Assembly (NCBI RefSeq): GCF_017912535.1
Contig: NZ_JAERQK010000009.1
Span: forward strand, 1 to 64,000
Length of the DNA stretch: 64,000 nt
Reading direction: 5' to 3'
Source: Motiliproteus sediminis
Lineage (GTDB): Bacteria > Pseudomonadota > Gammaproteobacteria > Pseudomonadales > Balneatricaceae
A program made the position numbers and the translations under genes. The notes beneath the pieces were generated by a model. The model did not search any database and was not told the DNA's origin. It worked only from the letters and a program-made list of their open reading frames with translations. This document shows, in pieces, positions 51,655-62,401 of the stretch. Each line of letters starts with the position of its first letter. Position 1 is the first letter of the stretch.

Positions 51655-52836
51655 ATGGCCTGGAATGAGCCGGGTGGAAACGGGGGTAATCAAGATCCTT
51701 GGGGTGGCGGTAACCGCGGTGGCGGTAATCGTGGCGATCAGGGGCCTCCCGATCTGGACGAAGCACTGAAGAAACTGCAGGAGAAGATGAACGGTATCTT
51801 CGGCGGTGGAGGTGGCTCTTCCAAAGGAGGCGGTCGCGGTCCTTCCAGTTTGGGGCTTGGTGGCCTGCTGGTGCTGGTTGTGGGCGCGGCGGTTATCTGG
51901 GCTGCAATGGGCTTTTATACCGTTAACGAACAGGAGCGTGGCGTTATTCTGCGCCTGGGTAAATACCATGACACCGTGCTGCCGGGTCTGCGTTGGAATC
52001 CGCCCCTGATCGACCAGCGCTTTACCGTCAACGTGACTCAGGTTCGTTCCAAGGACCACCGCGCGCTGATGCTGACCGAAGACGAGAATATCGTCGAGGT
52101 GGGGCTGAAGGTGCAATACCGGGTTACCGATCCCCAGGCGTTTGTGCTGCAGGTGCGAGATCCTGAAGTGAGCCTGTCCCATGCGCTTGAGAGTGCGTTG
52201 CGTCACGTGGTGGGTACCTCCGAGATGCACTTTATCCTCACCGAGGGGCGGGCATTGCTGGCGACCGAAGTGCAGGATCGCCTGCAGAGCTATATGGACG
52301 ACTACGGCACTGGTCTGCAGATCTCCAAGGTCAACGTCGAAAGCACGCGTGCACCGACACAAGTGCAGTCAGCCTTTGATGATGTGATCAAGGCCCGTGA
52401 GGACGAGCAGCGCGAAAAGAACCAGGCGGAATCCTATGCCAACGGCATCATTCCGGAAGCGCGCGGTAAGGCTCAGCGCTTGCTGGAAGAGGCCAATGCT
52501 TATCGTGAAGAAGTGGTTGCTCGCTCAGAGGGTGAGGCGAGCCGCTTTATCCAACTGCAGGCCGAGTACAGCAAGGCGCCGGAGGTTACCCGCGAGCGGA
52601 TGTACCTGGATACGCTGCAGTCGGTGATGTCCAGCTCCACCAAGGTGCTGATGGATGTCGAGGGTGGCAACAACATCATGTACCTGCCACTGGACCGTTT
52701 GGTCGAGCAGGGTGGCGGGCGTGCCTCTTCAGTCAAGTCTTCGCAGGCGTTTAGCGATGCGAGCACGGAGCAGGTAGCCGATGAGGTCATCCAGCGTCTG
52801 CGTCGTCAGGCTGCACCCAGAAGGGAGGAGCGTTAA
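51655..52836 (+). CDS. hflK: FtsH protease modulator HflK
   Basis: This 393-residue inner-membrane protein forms, with HflC, the SPFH-domain cage around FtsH. A Gly-rich cytoplasmic N-terminus (GGNRGGGNRGDQGPP) precedes one membrane span (GGLLVLVVGAAVIWAAMGFY). The SPFH domain begins TVNEQERGVILRLGKY, and a long coiled coil follows (AREDEQREKNQAESYANGII). Two bases separate it from hflC. Confidence 0.96.
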   Translation: MAWNEPGGNGGNQDPWGGGNRGGGNRGDQGPPDLDEALKKLQEKMNGIFGGGGGSSKGGGRGPSSLGLGGLLVLVVGAAVIWAAMGFYTVNEQERGVILRLGKYHDTVLPGLRWNPPLIDQRFTVNVTQVRSKDHRALMLTEDENIVEVGLKVQYRVTDPQAFVLQVRDPEVSLSHALESALRHVVGTSEMHFILTEGRALLATEVQDRLQSYMDDYGTGLQISKVNVESTRAPTQVQSAFDDVIKAREDEQREKNQAESYANGIIPEARGKAQRLLEEANAYREEVVARSEGEASRFIQLQAEYSKAPEVTRERMYLDTLQSVMSSSTKVLMDVEGGNNIMYLPLDRLVEQGGGRASSVKSSQAFSDASTEQVADEVIQRLRRQAAPRREER

Positions 52837-52838
52837 CC

Positions 52839-53720
52839 ATGGGTGGTAAATCTTTTGCCGGGCTGGCGGCACTGCTGCTGGTCCTGATTGTTGGCTCCAA
52901 GTCGATCTACATCGTCAGCGAAATCGAGCGCGCGGTATTGCTGCGCTTTGGCGAGGTGGTTAATCCGGATATCCAGCCGGGGCTGCACTTCAAGCTGCCT
53001 GTAGTGAACGAGGTGCGTAAGTTTGATGCCCGTATCCAGACGCTGGATTCGCGTCCGCAGGACTATCTGACGCTGGAGAAGAAGCGCTTGATCGTGGATT
53101 CCTTCCTGAAGTGGAAGATCTCCAACGTGCGCACCTACTATACCGCGACCTCGGGTGACGAGTTCCGGGCATCCGACCTGTTGTCGTCGCGGATGGATAC
53201 AGGGCTGCGGAACAAGTTCGGCCGCCGTACGCTGAACGAGGTGGTGTCCGGCGAGCGTGAAGAGATGATGGTGGAGCTGACCAAAGAGCTTAACGACATC
53301 ACCTCCGAGGAGCTGGGTATCGAAGTGATCGACGTGCGGGTCAAGCGGATCGATCTGCCGGCCGAGGTGAGTCAGTCGGTGTACGATCGGATGCGTACTG
53401 AGCGTGAGCGGGAAGCGCGCGAGCTGCGTTCCAAGGGTAAGGAGCTGGCCGAGGGGATCCGCGCGGATGCCGATCGCCAGCGCACGGTTATTCTGGCTAA
53501 CGCCTTCCGTGATGCCGAACGTATCCGTGGTGAAGGGGATGCCCTGGCGGCCTCTACCTACGCCAAGGCCTATGGTCAGGATCCCGAGTTTTACTCCTTC
53601 TACCGTAGCCTGGGGGCTTACCGCGAAACCTTTTCCAACAAGGGTGACGTGATGGTGCTGGAGCCGGGAAGTGAGTTCTTCAAGTATCTGAATAGCGCTA
53701 CCGGCGGTAACAGCAAATAG
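52839..53720 (+). CDS. hflC: FtsH protease modulator HflC
   Basis: This 293-residue SPFH protein pairs with HflK. It has an N-terminal span (LAALLLVLIVGSKSIYIV), the SPFH start SEIERAVLLRFGEV, TLEKKRLIVDSFLKWKI and a coiled-coil region MRTEREREARELRSKGKELA. Two terminators follow its stop and end the operon. Confidence 0.96.
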   Translation: MGGKSFAGLAALLLVLIVGSKSIYIVSEIERAVLLRFGEVVNPDIQPGLHFKLPVVNEVRKFDARIQTLDSRPQDYLTLEKKRLIVDSFLKWKISNVRTYYTATSGDEFRASDLLSSRMDTGLRNKFGRRTLNEVVSGEREEMMVELTKELNDITSEELGIEVIDVRVKRIDLPAEVSQSVYDRMRTEREREARELRSKGKELAEGIRADADRQRTVILANAFRDAERIRGEGDALAASTYAKAYGQDPEFYSFYRSLGAYRETFSNKGDVMVLEPGSEFFKYLNSATGGNSK

Positions 53721-53726
53721 GGTCTC

Positions 53727-53765
53727 GGGCGCGGCTGGATTAATAGCTGCGCCCGTCCTCTTTTT
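53727..53765 (+). terminator. Terminator 1 after hflC
   Basis: The 10-bp stem GGGCGCGGCT (53727-53736) / AGCTGCGCCC (53745-53754), with one G-T pair, is followed by a pyrimidine run ending in five T residues (53761-53765). Confidence 0.75.
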
Positions 53766-53781
53766 CGTGATAGTATTCGCC

Positions 53782-53807
53782 AACCGGGATCAGTCCCGGT
53801 TTTTTTT
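53782..53807 (+). terminator. Terminator 2 after hflC
   Basis: A perfect 8-bp stem AACCGGGA / TCCCGGTT with loop TCAG is followed by a T-run to 53807. It ends only 36 bases before the next gene on the same strand. Confidence 0.88.
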
Positions 53808-53842
53808 GGCGTCGGCGAAACGGTTTACGCAGCGGTAACCTG

Positions 53843-54034
53843 ATGGATTTGTGGCACGAATTGGCGGTTGCCGGCTGTTTAATGCTGGTTCTTGAGGGGG
53901 TGGTGCCTTTTCTCTACCCCCAGCGCTGGCGCGCCCTGGTGGCTCAGCTGGCAAGAATCGATGATCGTTCGCTGCGGCTGATGGGACTGTTCAGTATGTT
54001 GATCGGTACCGGCGCGCTATACCTGATTCGCTGA
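53843..54034 (+). CDS. DUF2065-family small membrane protein (YjeT-like)
   Basis: This 63-residue protein has two hydrophobic segments (LAVAGCLMLVLEGVVPFLYP and LMGLFSMLIGTGALYLI) and the family's PQRWRALVAQLA middle. Its place between hflC and the hisZ-purA pair is the same as that of yjeT in E. coli. Function is unknown. hisZ begins 28 bases downstream. Confidence 0.88.
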   Translation: MDLWHELAVAGCLMLVLEGVVPFLYPQRWRALVAQLARIDDRSLRLMGLFSMLIGTGALYLIR

Positions 54035-54062
54035 GCCGGTGATTAAAGGAGTTCGATACCCT

Positions 54063-56568
<2,506 letters not shown>

Positions 56569-56587
56569 CGCGTTTGACGGACAAAAC

Positions 56588-56613
56588 AAGGCGACCCGAA
56601 GGTCGCCTTTTTT
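56588..56613 (+). terminator. Rho-independent terminator of purA
   Basis: A perfect 9-bp stem AAGGCGACC / GGTCGCCTT with a CGAA loop is followed by T residues. It lies between the convergent purA and suhB-position genes and could also serve the minus strand, where an A/T-rich flank is present. Confidence 0.92.
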
Positions 56614-56630
56614 GTGTCTTCGCGCCCGGA

Positions 56631-57431
56631 CTAGCCGAGGGTGGGGCGAATAGTTTGCAGCAGTTGCTTGAACAGCTTGGGGTTGGCCGCCACCAGTTCG
56701 CCGCGCTGCGCCAGCGCGTTGCCGCCATTGAAGTCGCCACTCAGGCTGCCTGCTTCCTGCAGCAGTAGCAGGCTTGGCTCCAGCTCCCACTCGGTGATGC
56801 CTTTGCACCATGCCGCGTCCATGCGACCGGATGCAACGTAGGCCAGGGTCAGGGTGTAGCTGCCATTCTGCTGCACGTCGGCACCCAGAAGCTGCACGCG
56901 TTTGAAGATGTCAAGGTGCTGGTCAAGGGCCGGGCTTTCCGGGTCTTCGCTCTGGTAGTTGGTGCCGATCAGGGCGTCGTCGAAGCTCTTCAGTGGGCTG
57001 ACGCGGATGCGCTTGCCGTTAAGTTGAGCGCCACGCCCGCGGCTGGCGGTGTACTCTTCGCCGGTGATCGGGTTCAGGATCACAACGTGCTCGGCGCGGC
57101 CTTTGACCTTGCAGACCAGCGTCAGGGCGAAGCTCGGCAGGCTGCGGGAGAAGTTGGTGAGTCCGTCGATCGGGTTAACCAGCCACTGGTAGTCGGAGTC
57201 CTCGGCCGGCTCGCCGACAGGGCCGGAGTGAAAGCCGATGACGCGGTGGTGCGGGTTGGCTTTTTGCAGGTGATAGGCGACCGACTTTTCGGCGCCGGCA
57301 GCGGTGTCGCGCATGAAGTCGCTGACGCTCTCCTGCTCGGAGCGAATGATGTCGAGGCGCTCGATAGCGCGGGCGACCTGCTCGCCGGCGATGCGTGCGG
57401 CGCGAAGGGCAATGTTAAGCGTGGGTTGCAT
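56631..57431 (-). CDS. suhB: SuhB-position IMPase-fold protein with degenerate metal site
   Basis: This 266-residue protein aligns with SuhB along its length (MQPTLNIALRAARIAGEQ, RGRGAQLNGKRIR, LAYVASGRMDAAW) and sits divergent from trmJ, the conserved suhB position. Yet the catalytic set is eroded. The GEE pair is F67-H68. The canonical DPLDGTTNF reads NPIDGLTNF, so the first Asp is N86 and the first Thr is L91, although D89 remains. The C-terminal WD is W215-E216, and the VTNVD region reads MRDTA. In E. coli, SuhB also acts in ribosomal antitermination complexes, a role that does not depend on phosphatase activity. This orthologue may keep only that role. Confidence 0.85.
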   Translation of the reverse strand: MQPTLNIALRAARIAGEQVARAIERLDIIRSEQESVSDFMRDTAAGAEKSVAYHLQKANPHHRVIGFHSGPVGEPAEDSDYQWLVNPIDGLTNFSRSLPSFALTLVCKVKGRAEHVVILNPITGEEYTASRGRGAQLNGKRIRVSPLKSFDDALIGTNYQSEDPESPALDQHLDIFKRVQLLGADVQQNGSYTLTLAYVASGRMDAAWCKGITEWELEPSLLLLQEAGSLSGDFNGGNALAQRGELVAANPKLFKQLLQTIRPTLG

Positions 57432-57615
57432 GGTCGTTCTGGTATCCGAAAGGGAGGGAAAAACAAACGCGCAGTATATCAAAGGATGTGCGCTTGCGGC
57501 TATTAAATCGGCGCCGAATCGGCCTGGCCGGGGGCCGGGTTAACACTCTGTTTTCGCCGCTGCCGGGTGATTCTGATAGAATGCGCCGTTTTTAAAATCC
57601 AACGCGTGGTGACAG

Positions 57616-58362
57616 ATGTTTCCAACGGTTCGCATTGTTCTGGTACATACCAGCCATCCCGGCAATATCGGCGGGGTGGCACGCGCGATGAAAAACATGG
57701 CGTTTGAAAATCTGGTGCTGGTAGCGCCAAAGGAGTTTCCCAGCGAAAAGGCGGAAGCTCGTGCCTCGGGGGCGACCGATGTTCTGGCCGCCGCGCAGGT
57801 GGTTGAGACGCTGGAACAGGCGGTAGAGGGGTGCCATCTGGTGGTCGGTGCCAGCGCTCGCGGTCGCCATATCCCCTGGCCGGTGGTGGATCCGCGTGAG
57901 CTGGCGGCGCAGGTGGTGCCCGATCTGTCACGGCTCAAGGTGGCGCTGGTTTTCGGTCGCGAGGACCGCGGCCTGACCAATGAAGAGTTGCAGCGCTGCC
58001 ACCGTCACGTCCATATCCCTTCCAATCCGGATTTCAGTTCGTTGAACCTGGCGGCGGCGGTACAGGTGCTTTGCTATGAGTTGCGGATGGCGGTGCTCGC
58101 TGACCAACAGGGTGAGGTTGCCGGTGAACGGCCGCGTTGGGGGACCGAGTGGGATATCGAACTGGCCACGGCGGATGAGTTGGAGCGGCTGTTCGAACAT
58201 CTGGAAACAACCCTGGTAGATATCGACTTTCTCGACCCTGACAACCCGCGCCAGCTGATGCCTCGCCTGCGCCGGCTGTACCTGCGCAGTCATCCCGACA
58301 AGGTCGAAGTTAACGTGTTGCGTGGTATTCTTACCGCAATGCAAAAAAAGATTGGCGGTTAA
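57616..58362 (+). CDS. trmJ: tRNA (cytidine/uridine-2'-O-)-methyltransferase TrmJ
   Basis: This 248-residue SPOUT methyltransferase modifies position 32 of tRNA. Motifs are [55 protein letters not shown] and [20 protein letters not shown] (knot and SAM site). A TAGAAT -10-like element lies at 57577-57582 without a clear -35. cysE starts ten bases after its stop. Confidence 0.95.
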   Translation: MFPTVRIVLVHTSHPGNIGGVARAMKNMAFENLVLVAPKEFPSEKAEARASGATDVLAAAQVVETLEQAVEGCHLVVGASARGRHIPWPVVDPRELAAQVVPDLSRLKVALVFGREDRGLTNEELQRCHRHVHIPSNPDFSSLNLAAAVQVLCYELRMAVLADQQGEVAGERPRWGTEWDIELATADELERLFEHLETTLVDIDFLDPDNPRQLMPRLRRLYLRSHPDKVEVNVLRGILTAMQKKIGG

Positions 58363-58372
58363 GGCGTTCTTT

Positions 58373-59164
58373 ATGTTTCAACAACTGAAAGAAGATATTC
58401 GTTCAGTATTCGACCGCGACCCCGCAGCGCGGAATACCTTTGAAGTGCTGACCAACTACCCCGGGCTGCATGCATTGCTTTTTCACCGTATGTCCCATGC
58501 CCTGTGGGGTTGGGGGCTTAAGTGGCTGGCACGCACGTTGTCGACTATCGCGCGCTGGCTGACGGGTGTAGAGATCCATCCCGGCGCACGCATTGGTCGT
58601 CGCTTCTTTATCGATCATGGCATGGGAGTGGTTATTGGCGAGACCGCCGAAATCGGCAATGACGTGACGCTCTATCACGGTGTCACCCTCGGTGGTACGA
58701 CCTGGAACAAGGGCAAGCGTCACCCGACTCTGGAAGATGGCGTGGTAGTTGGTGCAGGGGCCAAGATTCTGGGGCCCTTTGTGGTAGGCAAAGATGCGCG
58801 GATCGGTTCCAACGCGGTGGTTACCAAGGCGGTACCGGCAGGGGCGACCGTGGTCGGAATTCCCGGTCGTATCGTGCGCCAGCGAGCGTCGGATGACGAG
58901 AGTGTCGAGGCCCAGCGTCAGGCAATGGCTGATAAGATCGGCTTTGATGCCTACGGTGTTACCAGTGAGCTGCCAGACCCGGTGGCCCATGCAATCAAGT
59001 CGCTACTGGATCACATGACCGCCGTTGACCATAAAATTGATGGGATGTGCAAGGCGATGGCGGATCTGGGATCCGACTACTGCGATGAGCGCTTGCCGGC
59101 GCTGAAACCAGAGGATTTTGAGGCGGTGAAAGAGCAGAGTGACGACAGCAAGCCCGCGCAATAA
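58373..59164 (+). CDS. cysE: Serine O-acetyltransferase
   Basis: This 263-residue enzyme makes O-acetylserine for cysteine synthesis. The N-terminal helical part ([20 protein letters not shown]) is the EpsC-type short form. The left-handed hexapeptide repeat domain includes [40 protein letters not shown] and [12 protein letters not shown]-like segments ending in [12 protein letters not shown] 58373 is used. Its place between trmJ and iscR links cysteine supply with the Isc sulfur pathway. Confidence 0.95.
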   Translation: MFQQLKEDIRSVFDRDPAARNTFEVLTNYPGLHALLFHRMSHALWGWGLKWLARTLSTIARWLTGVEIHPGARIGRRFFIDHGMGVVIGETAEIGNDVTLYHGVTLGGTTWNKGKRHPTLEDGVVVGAGAKILGPFVVGKDARIGSNAVVTKAVPAGATVVGIPGRIVRQRASDDESVEAQRQAMADKIGFDAYGVTSELPDPVAHAIKSLLDHMTAVDHKIDGMCKAMADLGSDYCDERLPALKPEDFEAVKEQSDDSKPAQ

Positions 59165-59244
59165 CCCATAATAAAGGTAGGGCTTGTGTGGGCCGGGGGT
59201 TCTGTTTATGATGCAGTCCCCTCCCGGCGTTCTGCCGCAGATAA

Positions 59245-59268
59245 ATATCCGACCATAATAGTAAGTTA
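59245..59268. promoter_or_regulatory. Candidate distal IscR type 1 site
   Basis: ATATCCGACCATAATAGTAA and the following bases fit the IscR type 1 consensus (ATA-S-YY-GAC-T-RWWWY-AGT-C-RRS-TAT) at most positions. It lies directly upstream of a second site, as in the two-site E. coli iscR promoter. Confidence 0.55.
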
Positions 59269-59270
59269 AG

Positions 59271-59294
59271 TAGTTGACTGTTTTTGTCGGCTAA
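59271..59294. promoter_or_regulatory. IscR type 1 site overlapping the iscR promoter
   Basis: TAGTTGACTGTTTTTGTCGG and the following CTAA match the type 1 IscR consensus well. The site overlaps the -35 element and spacer, so [2Fe-2S]-IscR bound here would repress the isc operon. Confidence 0.7.
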
Positions 59295-59302
59295 TGCATA
59301 AT
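59274..59302 (+). promoter_or_regulatory. Sigma-70 promoter of the isc operon
   Basis: TTGACT (59274-59279) and CATAAT (59297-59302) are separated by exactly 17 bases. The predicted start lies about 25 bases before the iscR ATG at 59334, which has GGGGGAAAGA upstream. Confidence 0.75.
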
Positions 59303-59333
59303 CGCTCCAGCAATCACTCTGGGGGAAAGACTG

Positions 59334-59816
59334 ATGCGTTTGACGACAAAAGGCCGTTACGCCGTGACCGCGATGCTGGATCTGGCGTTACATGAAGGAC
59401 GGGGACCGATCAGCCTCGCTGATATCTCATCACGACAGCAGATTTCGCTGTCTTATCTGGAGCAGTTGTTCGCCAAGCTGCGCCGCAACGAACTGGTTAA
59501 AAGCGTGCGTGGTCCCGGTGGTGGTTACCAACTGAGCCGCGACAAGGGCGATATTTTCGTGGTTGAAGTGATCGATGCGGTTAATGAATCGGTCGACGCG
59601 ACCGGTTGCAACAGTAAGGGTGATTGTCACGACGGTGAAGCCTGTCTCACTCACCACCTCTGGTGCGACCTGAGTCAGCAGATTCATACTTTTTTAAGCC
59701 AGATCAGCTTGGCTGACTTGGTGGCACGCAAAGATGTTCAGGAAGTTTCCCTGCGCCAGGATCGTGCCCAGGCGATTCAGAGTATCAATCTGGAACGAAT
59801 TGAAGCGGTCGGCTAA
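59334..59816 (+). CDS. iscR: Fe-S cluster regulator IscR
   Basis: This 160-residue Rrf2-family transcription factor senses [2Fe-2S] status and controls the isc operon. The winged helix includes [19 protein letters not shown] and [16 protein letters not shown]. The cluster ligands are C92, C98 and C104 with H107 ([17 protein letters not shown]). Two candidate IscR sites overlap or flank its own promoter, implying autorepression. Confidence 0.97.
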   Translation: MRLTTKGRYAVTAMLDLALHEGRGPISLADISSRQQISLSYLEQLFAKLRRNELVKSVRGPGGGYQLSRDKGDIFVVEVIDAVNESVDATGCNSKGDCHDGEACLTHHLWCDLSQQIHTFLSQISLADLVARKDVQEVSLRQDRAQAIQSINLERIEAVG

Positions 59817-59851
59817 GTACCGACCAAGACGTTGTTCGACGGAGAACCTTG

Positions 59852-61066
59852 ATGAAGTTGCCTATCTATCTCGATTATTCAGCGACCACCCCCTTAGACC
59901 CGCGTGTGGCGGAAAAGATGGCGGCCTGTCTGACGCTGGAGGGAAATTTCGGCAACCCGGCGTCCCGCTCCCACCTGTTTGGCTGGAAGGCGGAAGAGGC
60001 GGTAGAAAATGCGCGCCGCCAGGTGGCGGACCTGATCAACAGTGATCCGCGTGAGATTGTCTGGACCTCCGGTGCAACCGAATCTGACAATCTGGCGATC
60101 AAAGGTGTTGCCCACTTCTACAGCAAGAAGGGCAAACACATTGTCACCTCCAAGATTGAGCACAAGGCGGTGCTTGATACCTGCCGGCAGCTTGAGCGTG
60201 AGGGTTACGAAGTGACCTATCTGGAACCGTTGAGTAACGGTATCATCACGCCCGACGCCGTGCGCGAAGCGCTGCGTGATGACACCATTCTGGTGTCACT
60301 GATGCATGTGAACAACGAGATCGGCGTGATTAGCGACATTGAAGCGATTGGTGAGATTACCCGCGCCAATGGTGTGCTTTTTCACGTTGACGCGGCCCAG
60401 AGTGCGGGCAAGGTGGAGATCGACCTTGAACGCATGAAAGTGGACCTGATGTCGTTCTCGGCCCACAAGATTTATGGTCCCAAAGGGATCGGTGCGCTGT
60501 ACGTCCGCCGCAAGCCGCGGGTGCGCCTGGAAGCCCAGATGCATGGTGGCGGCCATGAGCGTGGTATGCGCTCCGGTACTCTGGCGACCCATCAGATTGT
60601 CGGCATGGGTGAAGCCTTTGCCCTCGCCAAGGCTGAAATGGCACAAGAGAATGAGCGCCTGCTTACCTTGCGCCAGCGCCTGTGGGACGGCGTCAAGGAT
60701 ATGGAAGAGGTCTACTGTAACGGCGACATGGAGCAGCGGGTGGCTGGCAATATCAACATCAGCTTCAATTTCGTGGAAGGCGAGTCGCTGTTGATGGCGC
60801 TGAAGGACTTGGCGGTATCGTCCGGTTCCGCCTGTACCTCAGCCAGTCTGGAGCCCTCCTATGTGTTGCGTGCGCTGGGTATGAACGACGAACTGGCGCA
60901 TAGTTCGCTGCGTTTCAGCATCGGTCGCTTTACCACTGAAGAAGAGATTGATTACGCCATCGATAAAGTGCAGAACGCTGTGGGCAAACTGCGCGAATTG
61001 TCGCCCCTGTGGGACATGTACAAAGATGGTGTTGACCTGAACAAAGTCGAGTGGGTTCACCACTAG
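59852..61066 (+). CDS. iscS: Cysteine desulfurase IscS
   Basis: This 404-residue PLP enzyme takes sulfur from cysteine for clusters, tRNA thiolation and cofactors. [20 protein letters not shown] holds the PLP lysine and [20 protein letters not shown] the persulfide cysteine. [20 protein letters not shown] is the canonical N-terminus; ATG 59852 is preferred to the TTG just before it. Confidence 0.98.
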   Translation: MKLPIYLDYSATTPLDPRVAEKMAACLTLEGNFGNPASRSHLFGWKAEEAVENARRQVADLINSDPREIVWTSGATESDNLAIKGVAHFYSKKGKHIVTSKIEHKAVLDTCRQLEREGYEVTYLEPLSNGIITPDAVREALRDDTILVSLMHVNNEIGVISDIEAIGEITRANGVLFHVDAAQSAGKVEIDLERMKVDLMSFSAHKIYGPKGIGALYVRRKPRVRLEAQMHGGGHERGMRSGTLATHQIVGMGEAFALAKAEMAQENERLLTLRQRLWDGVKDMEEVYCNGDMEQRVAGNINISFNFVEGESLLMALKDLAVSSGSACTSASLEPSYVLRALGMNDELAHSSLRFSIGRFTTEEEIDYAIDKVQNAVGKLRELSPLWDMYKDGVDLNKVEWVHH

Positions 61067-61087
61067 GAATCCGCGGAGGAACGAGTC

Positions 61088-61468
61088 ATGGCATACAGCG
61101 AAGAAGTACTGGACCATTATGAAAACCCGCGCAATGTGGGCAAGATGGACGATGCGGACCCCCATGTCGGGACCGGCATGGTGGGTGCCCCGGCCTGCGG
61201 TGACGTCATGCGGCTGCAGATCAAGGTTAGCGACGAAGGTGTGATTGAGGACGCCAAGTTCAAGACCTATGGTTGCGGCTCGGCAATCGCGTCCAGCTCT
61301 CTGGTGACAGAATGGGTCAAGGGCATGACGCTGGATCAGGCGTCCGAGCTGAAGAATACCGATATTTCGCAGCAGTTGGCGCTGCCGCCAGTAAAAATCC
61401 ACTGCTCAGTATTGGCTGAAGACGCCATCAAGGCGGCGATTGACGACTATCGCAAGAAGCAGCAGTAA
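61088..61468 (+). CDS. iscU: Iron-sulfur cluster scaffold IscU
   Basis: This 126-residue scaffold assembles [2Fe-2S] clusters on three cysteines: GAPACGDVMRLQI, KTYGCGSAIASSS and KIHCSVLAEDAI. The LPPVKIH segment is the HscA-binding loop. A hairpin follows its stop before iscA. Confidence 0.98.
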   Translation: MAYSEEVLDHYENPRNVGKMDDADPHVGTGMVGAPACGDVMRLQIKVSDEGVIEDAKFKTYGCGSAIASSSLVTEWVKGMTLDQASELKNTDISQQLALPPVKIHCSVLAEDAIKAAIDDYRKKQQ

Positions 61469-61488
61469 GCGTTTAAAGACTAAGTAGC

Positions 61489-61507
61489 GCGGGTGCGAGG
61501 CACCCGC
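61489..61507 (+). other. Hairpin between iscU and iscA
   Basis: A perfect 8-bp stem GCGGGTGC / GCACCCGC with a GAG loop lies in the 59-base iscU-iscA gap. It lacks a T-run. Its shape and loop match the hcp-hcr hairpin. Confidence 0.6.
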
Positions 61508-61527
61508 CACCAGAGTAAGGTTTTACT

Positions 61528-61851
61528 ATGGCCATAACCATGACCGAGGCTGCGGTCAATCACGTCGCCAAGTTTCTTGAAAATCGTGGTAAGGGTGCGG
61601 GCATTCGCGTTGCAGTGCGTACCACCGGGTGTTCCGGTATGGGGTATGTACTCGAATTCGCTGACGAATATGACCCTGAAGACCAGGTTTTCGAAACTCA
61701 GGGTATCAAGGTGATTGTGGATCCGAAAAGTCTGGTTTATCTCGACGGCACCGAGCTCGACTTTGTTAAGGAAGGGCTCAACGAAGGGTTTAAGTTTAAT
61801 AACCCCAATGCCCGTAGCGAGTGTGGTTGTGGTGAGAGCTTCTCTGTCTGA
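61528..61851 (+). CDS. iscA: A-type Fe-S carrier IscA
   Basis: This 107-residue carrier has the three conserved cysteines: [16 protein letters not shown] and the C-terminal [11 protein letters not shown]. It passes iron or clusters from the scaffold to targets. ATG 61528 follows AAGG. hscB starts five bases after its stop. Confidence 0.97.
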   Translation: MAITMTEAAVNHVAKFLENRGKGAGIRVAVRTTGCSGMGYVLEFADEYDPEDQVFETQGIKVIVDPKSLVYLDGTELDFVKEGLNEGFKFNNPNARSECGCGESFSV

Positions 61852-61856
61852 TAACG

Positions 61857-62396
61857 ATGCAGATCGAGCAGAACTACTTCACCCTTTTCGGGCTTCCCGA
61901 ATCTTTTCATATCGATAAAGCGCAACTGTCGGAGCGCTACCGTGCGCTTCAGCGAGAGCTCCATCCGGATCGGCATGCGCACGCCGGTGACCGGGAGCAG
62001 CGTTTGGCGGTGCAGTACACGGCCCATCTTAATGACGCGCAGGCAACGCTGAAATCGCCGCTAAAGCGCGCACTTTACCTGCTGCAGTTGCGTGGCCACC
62101 CGGTTCGCGATGATGACCGTCGTCCGATGGCTCCCGAGTTTCTGATGCAGCAGATGCTGCTGCGGGAAGAGCTGGAAGAGGTGGCCGCCAGCGCGGATCC
62201 CGACAGTGCTTTGGAGCAGCTGCAAAAGCATGTGGCGGAGGTGCGCAAGCAGTTGGAGGCAGAGTTTGTGCATCATCTTGAGGCCGCCGATGAGGCCGCT
62301 TTGCTGGCGGCTGTGGACCGGGTGCGGGAGCTGCAGTTTATCGATAAGATGCAGCGCGAAATCGAACAATTGGAAGAACGACTGGCGGACTACTGA
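61857..62396 (+). CDS. hscB: Co-chaperone HscB
   Basis: This 179-residue J-type protein brings IscU to HscA. The J domain has [20 protein letters not shown] and the HPD motif in [14 protein letters not shown]. The C-terminal three-helix bundle ([16 protein letters not shown]) binds IscU. hscA follows after five bases. Confidence 0.97.
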   Translation: MQIEQNYFTLFGLPESFHIDKAQLSERYRALQRELHPDRHAHAGDREQRLAVQYTAHLNDAQATLKSPLKRALYLLQLRGHPVRDDDRRPMAPEFLMQQMLLREELEEVAASADPDSALEQLQKHVAEVRKQLEAEFVHHLEAADEAALLAAVDRVRELQFIDKMQREIEQLEERLADY

Positions 62397-62401
62397 CCGA
62401 C

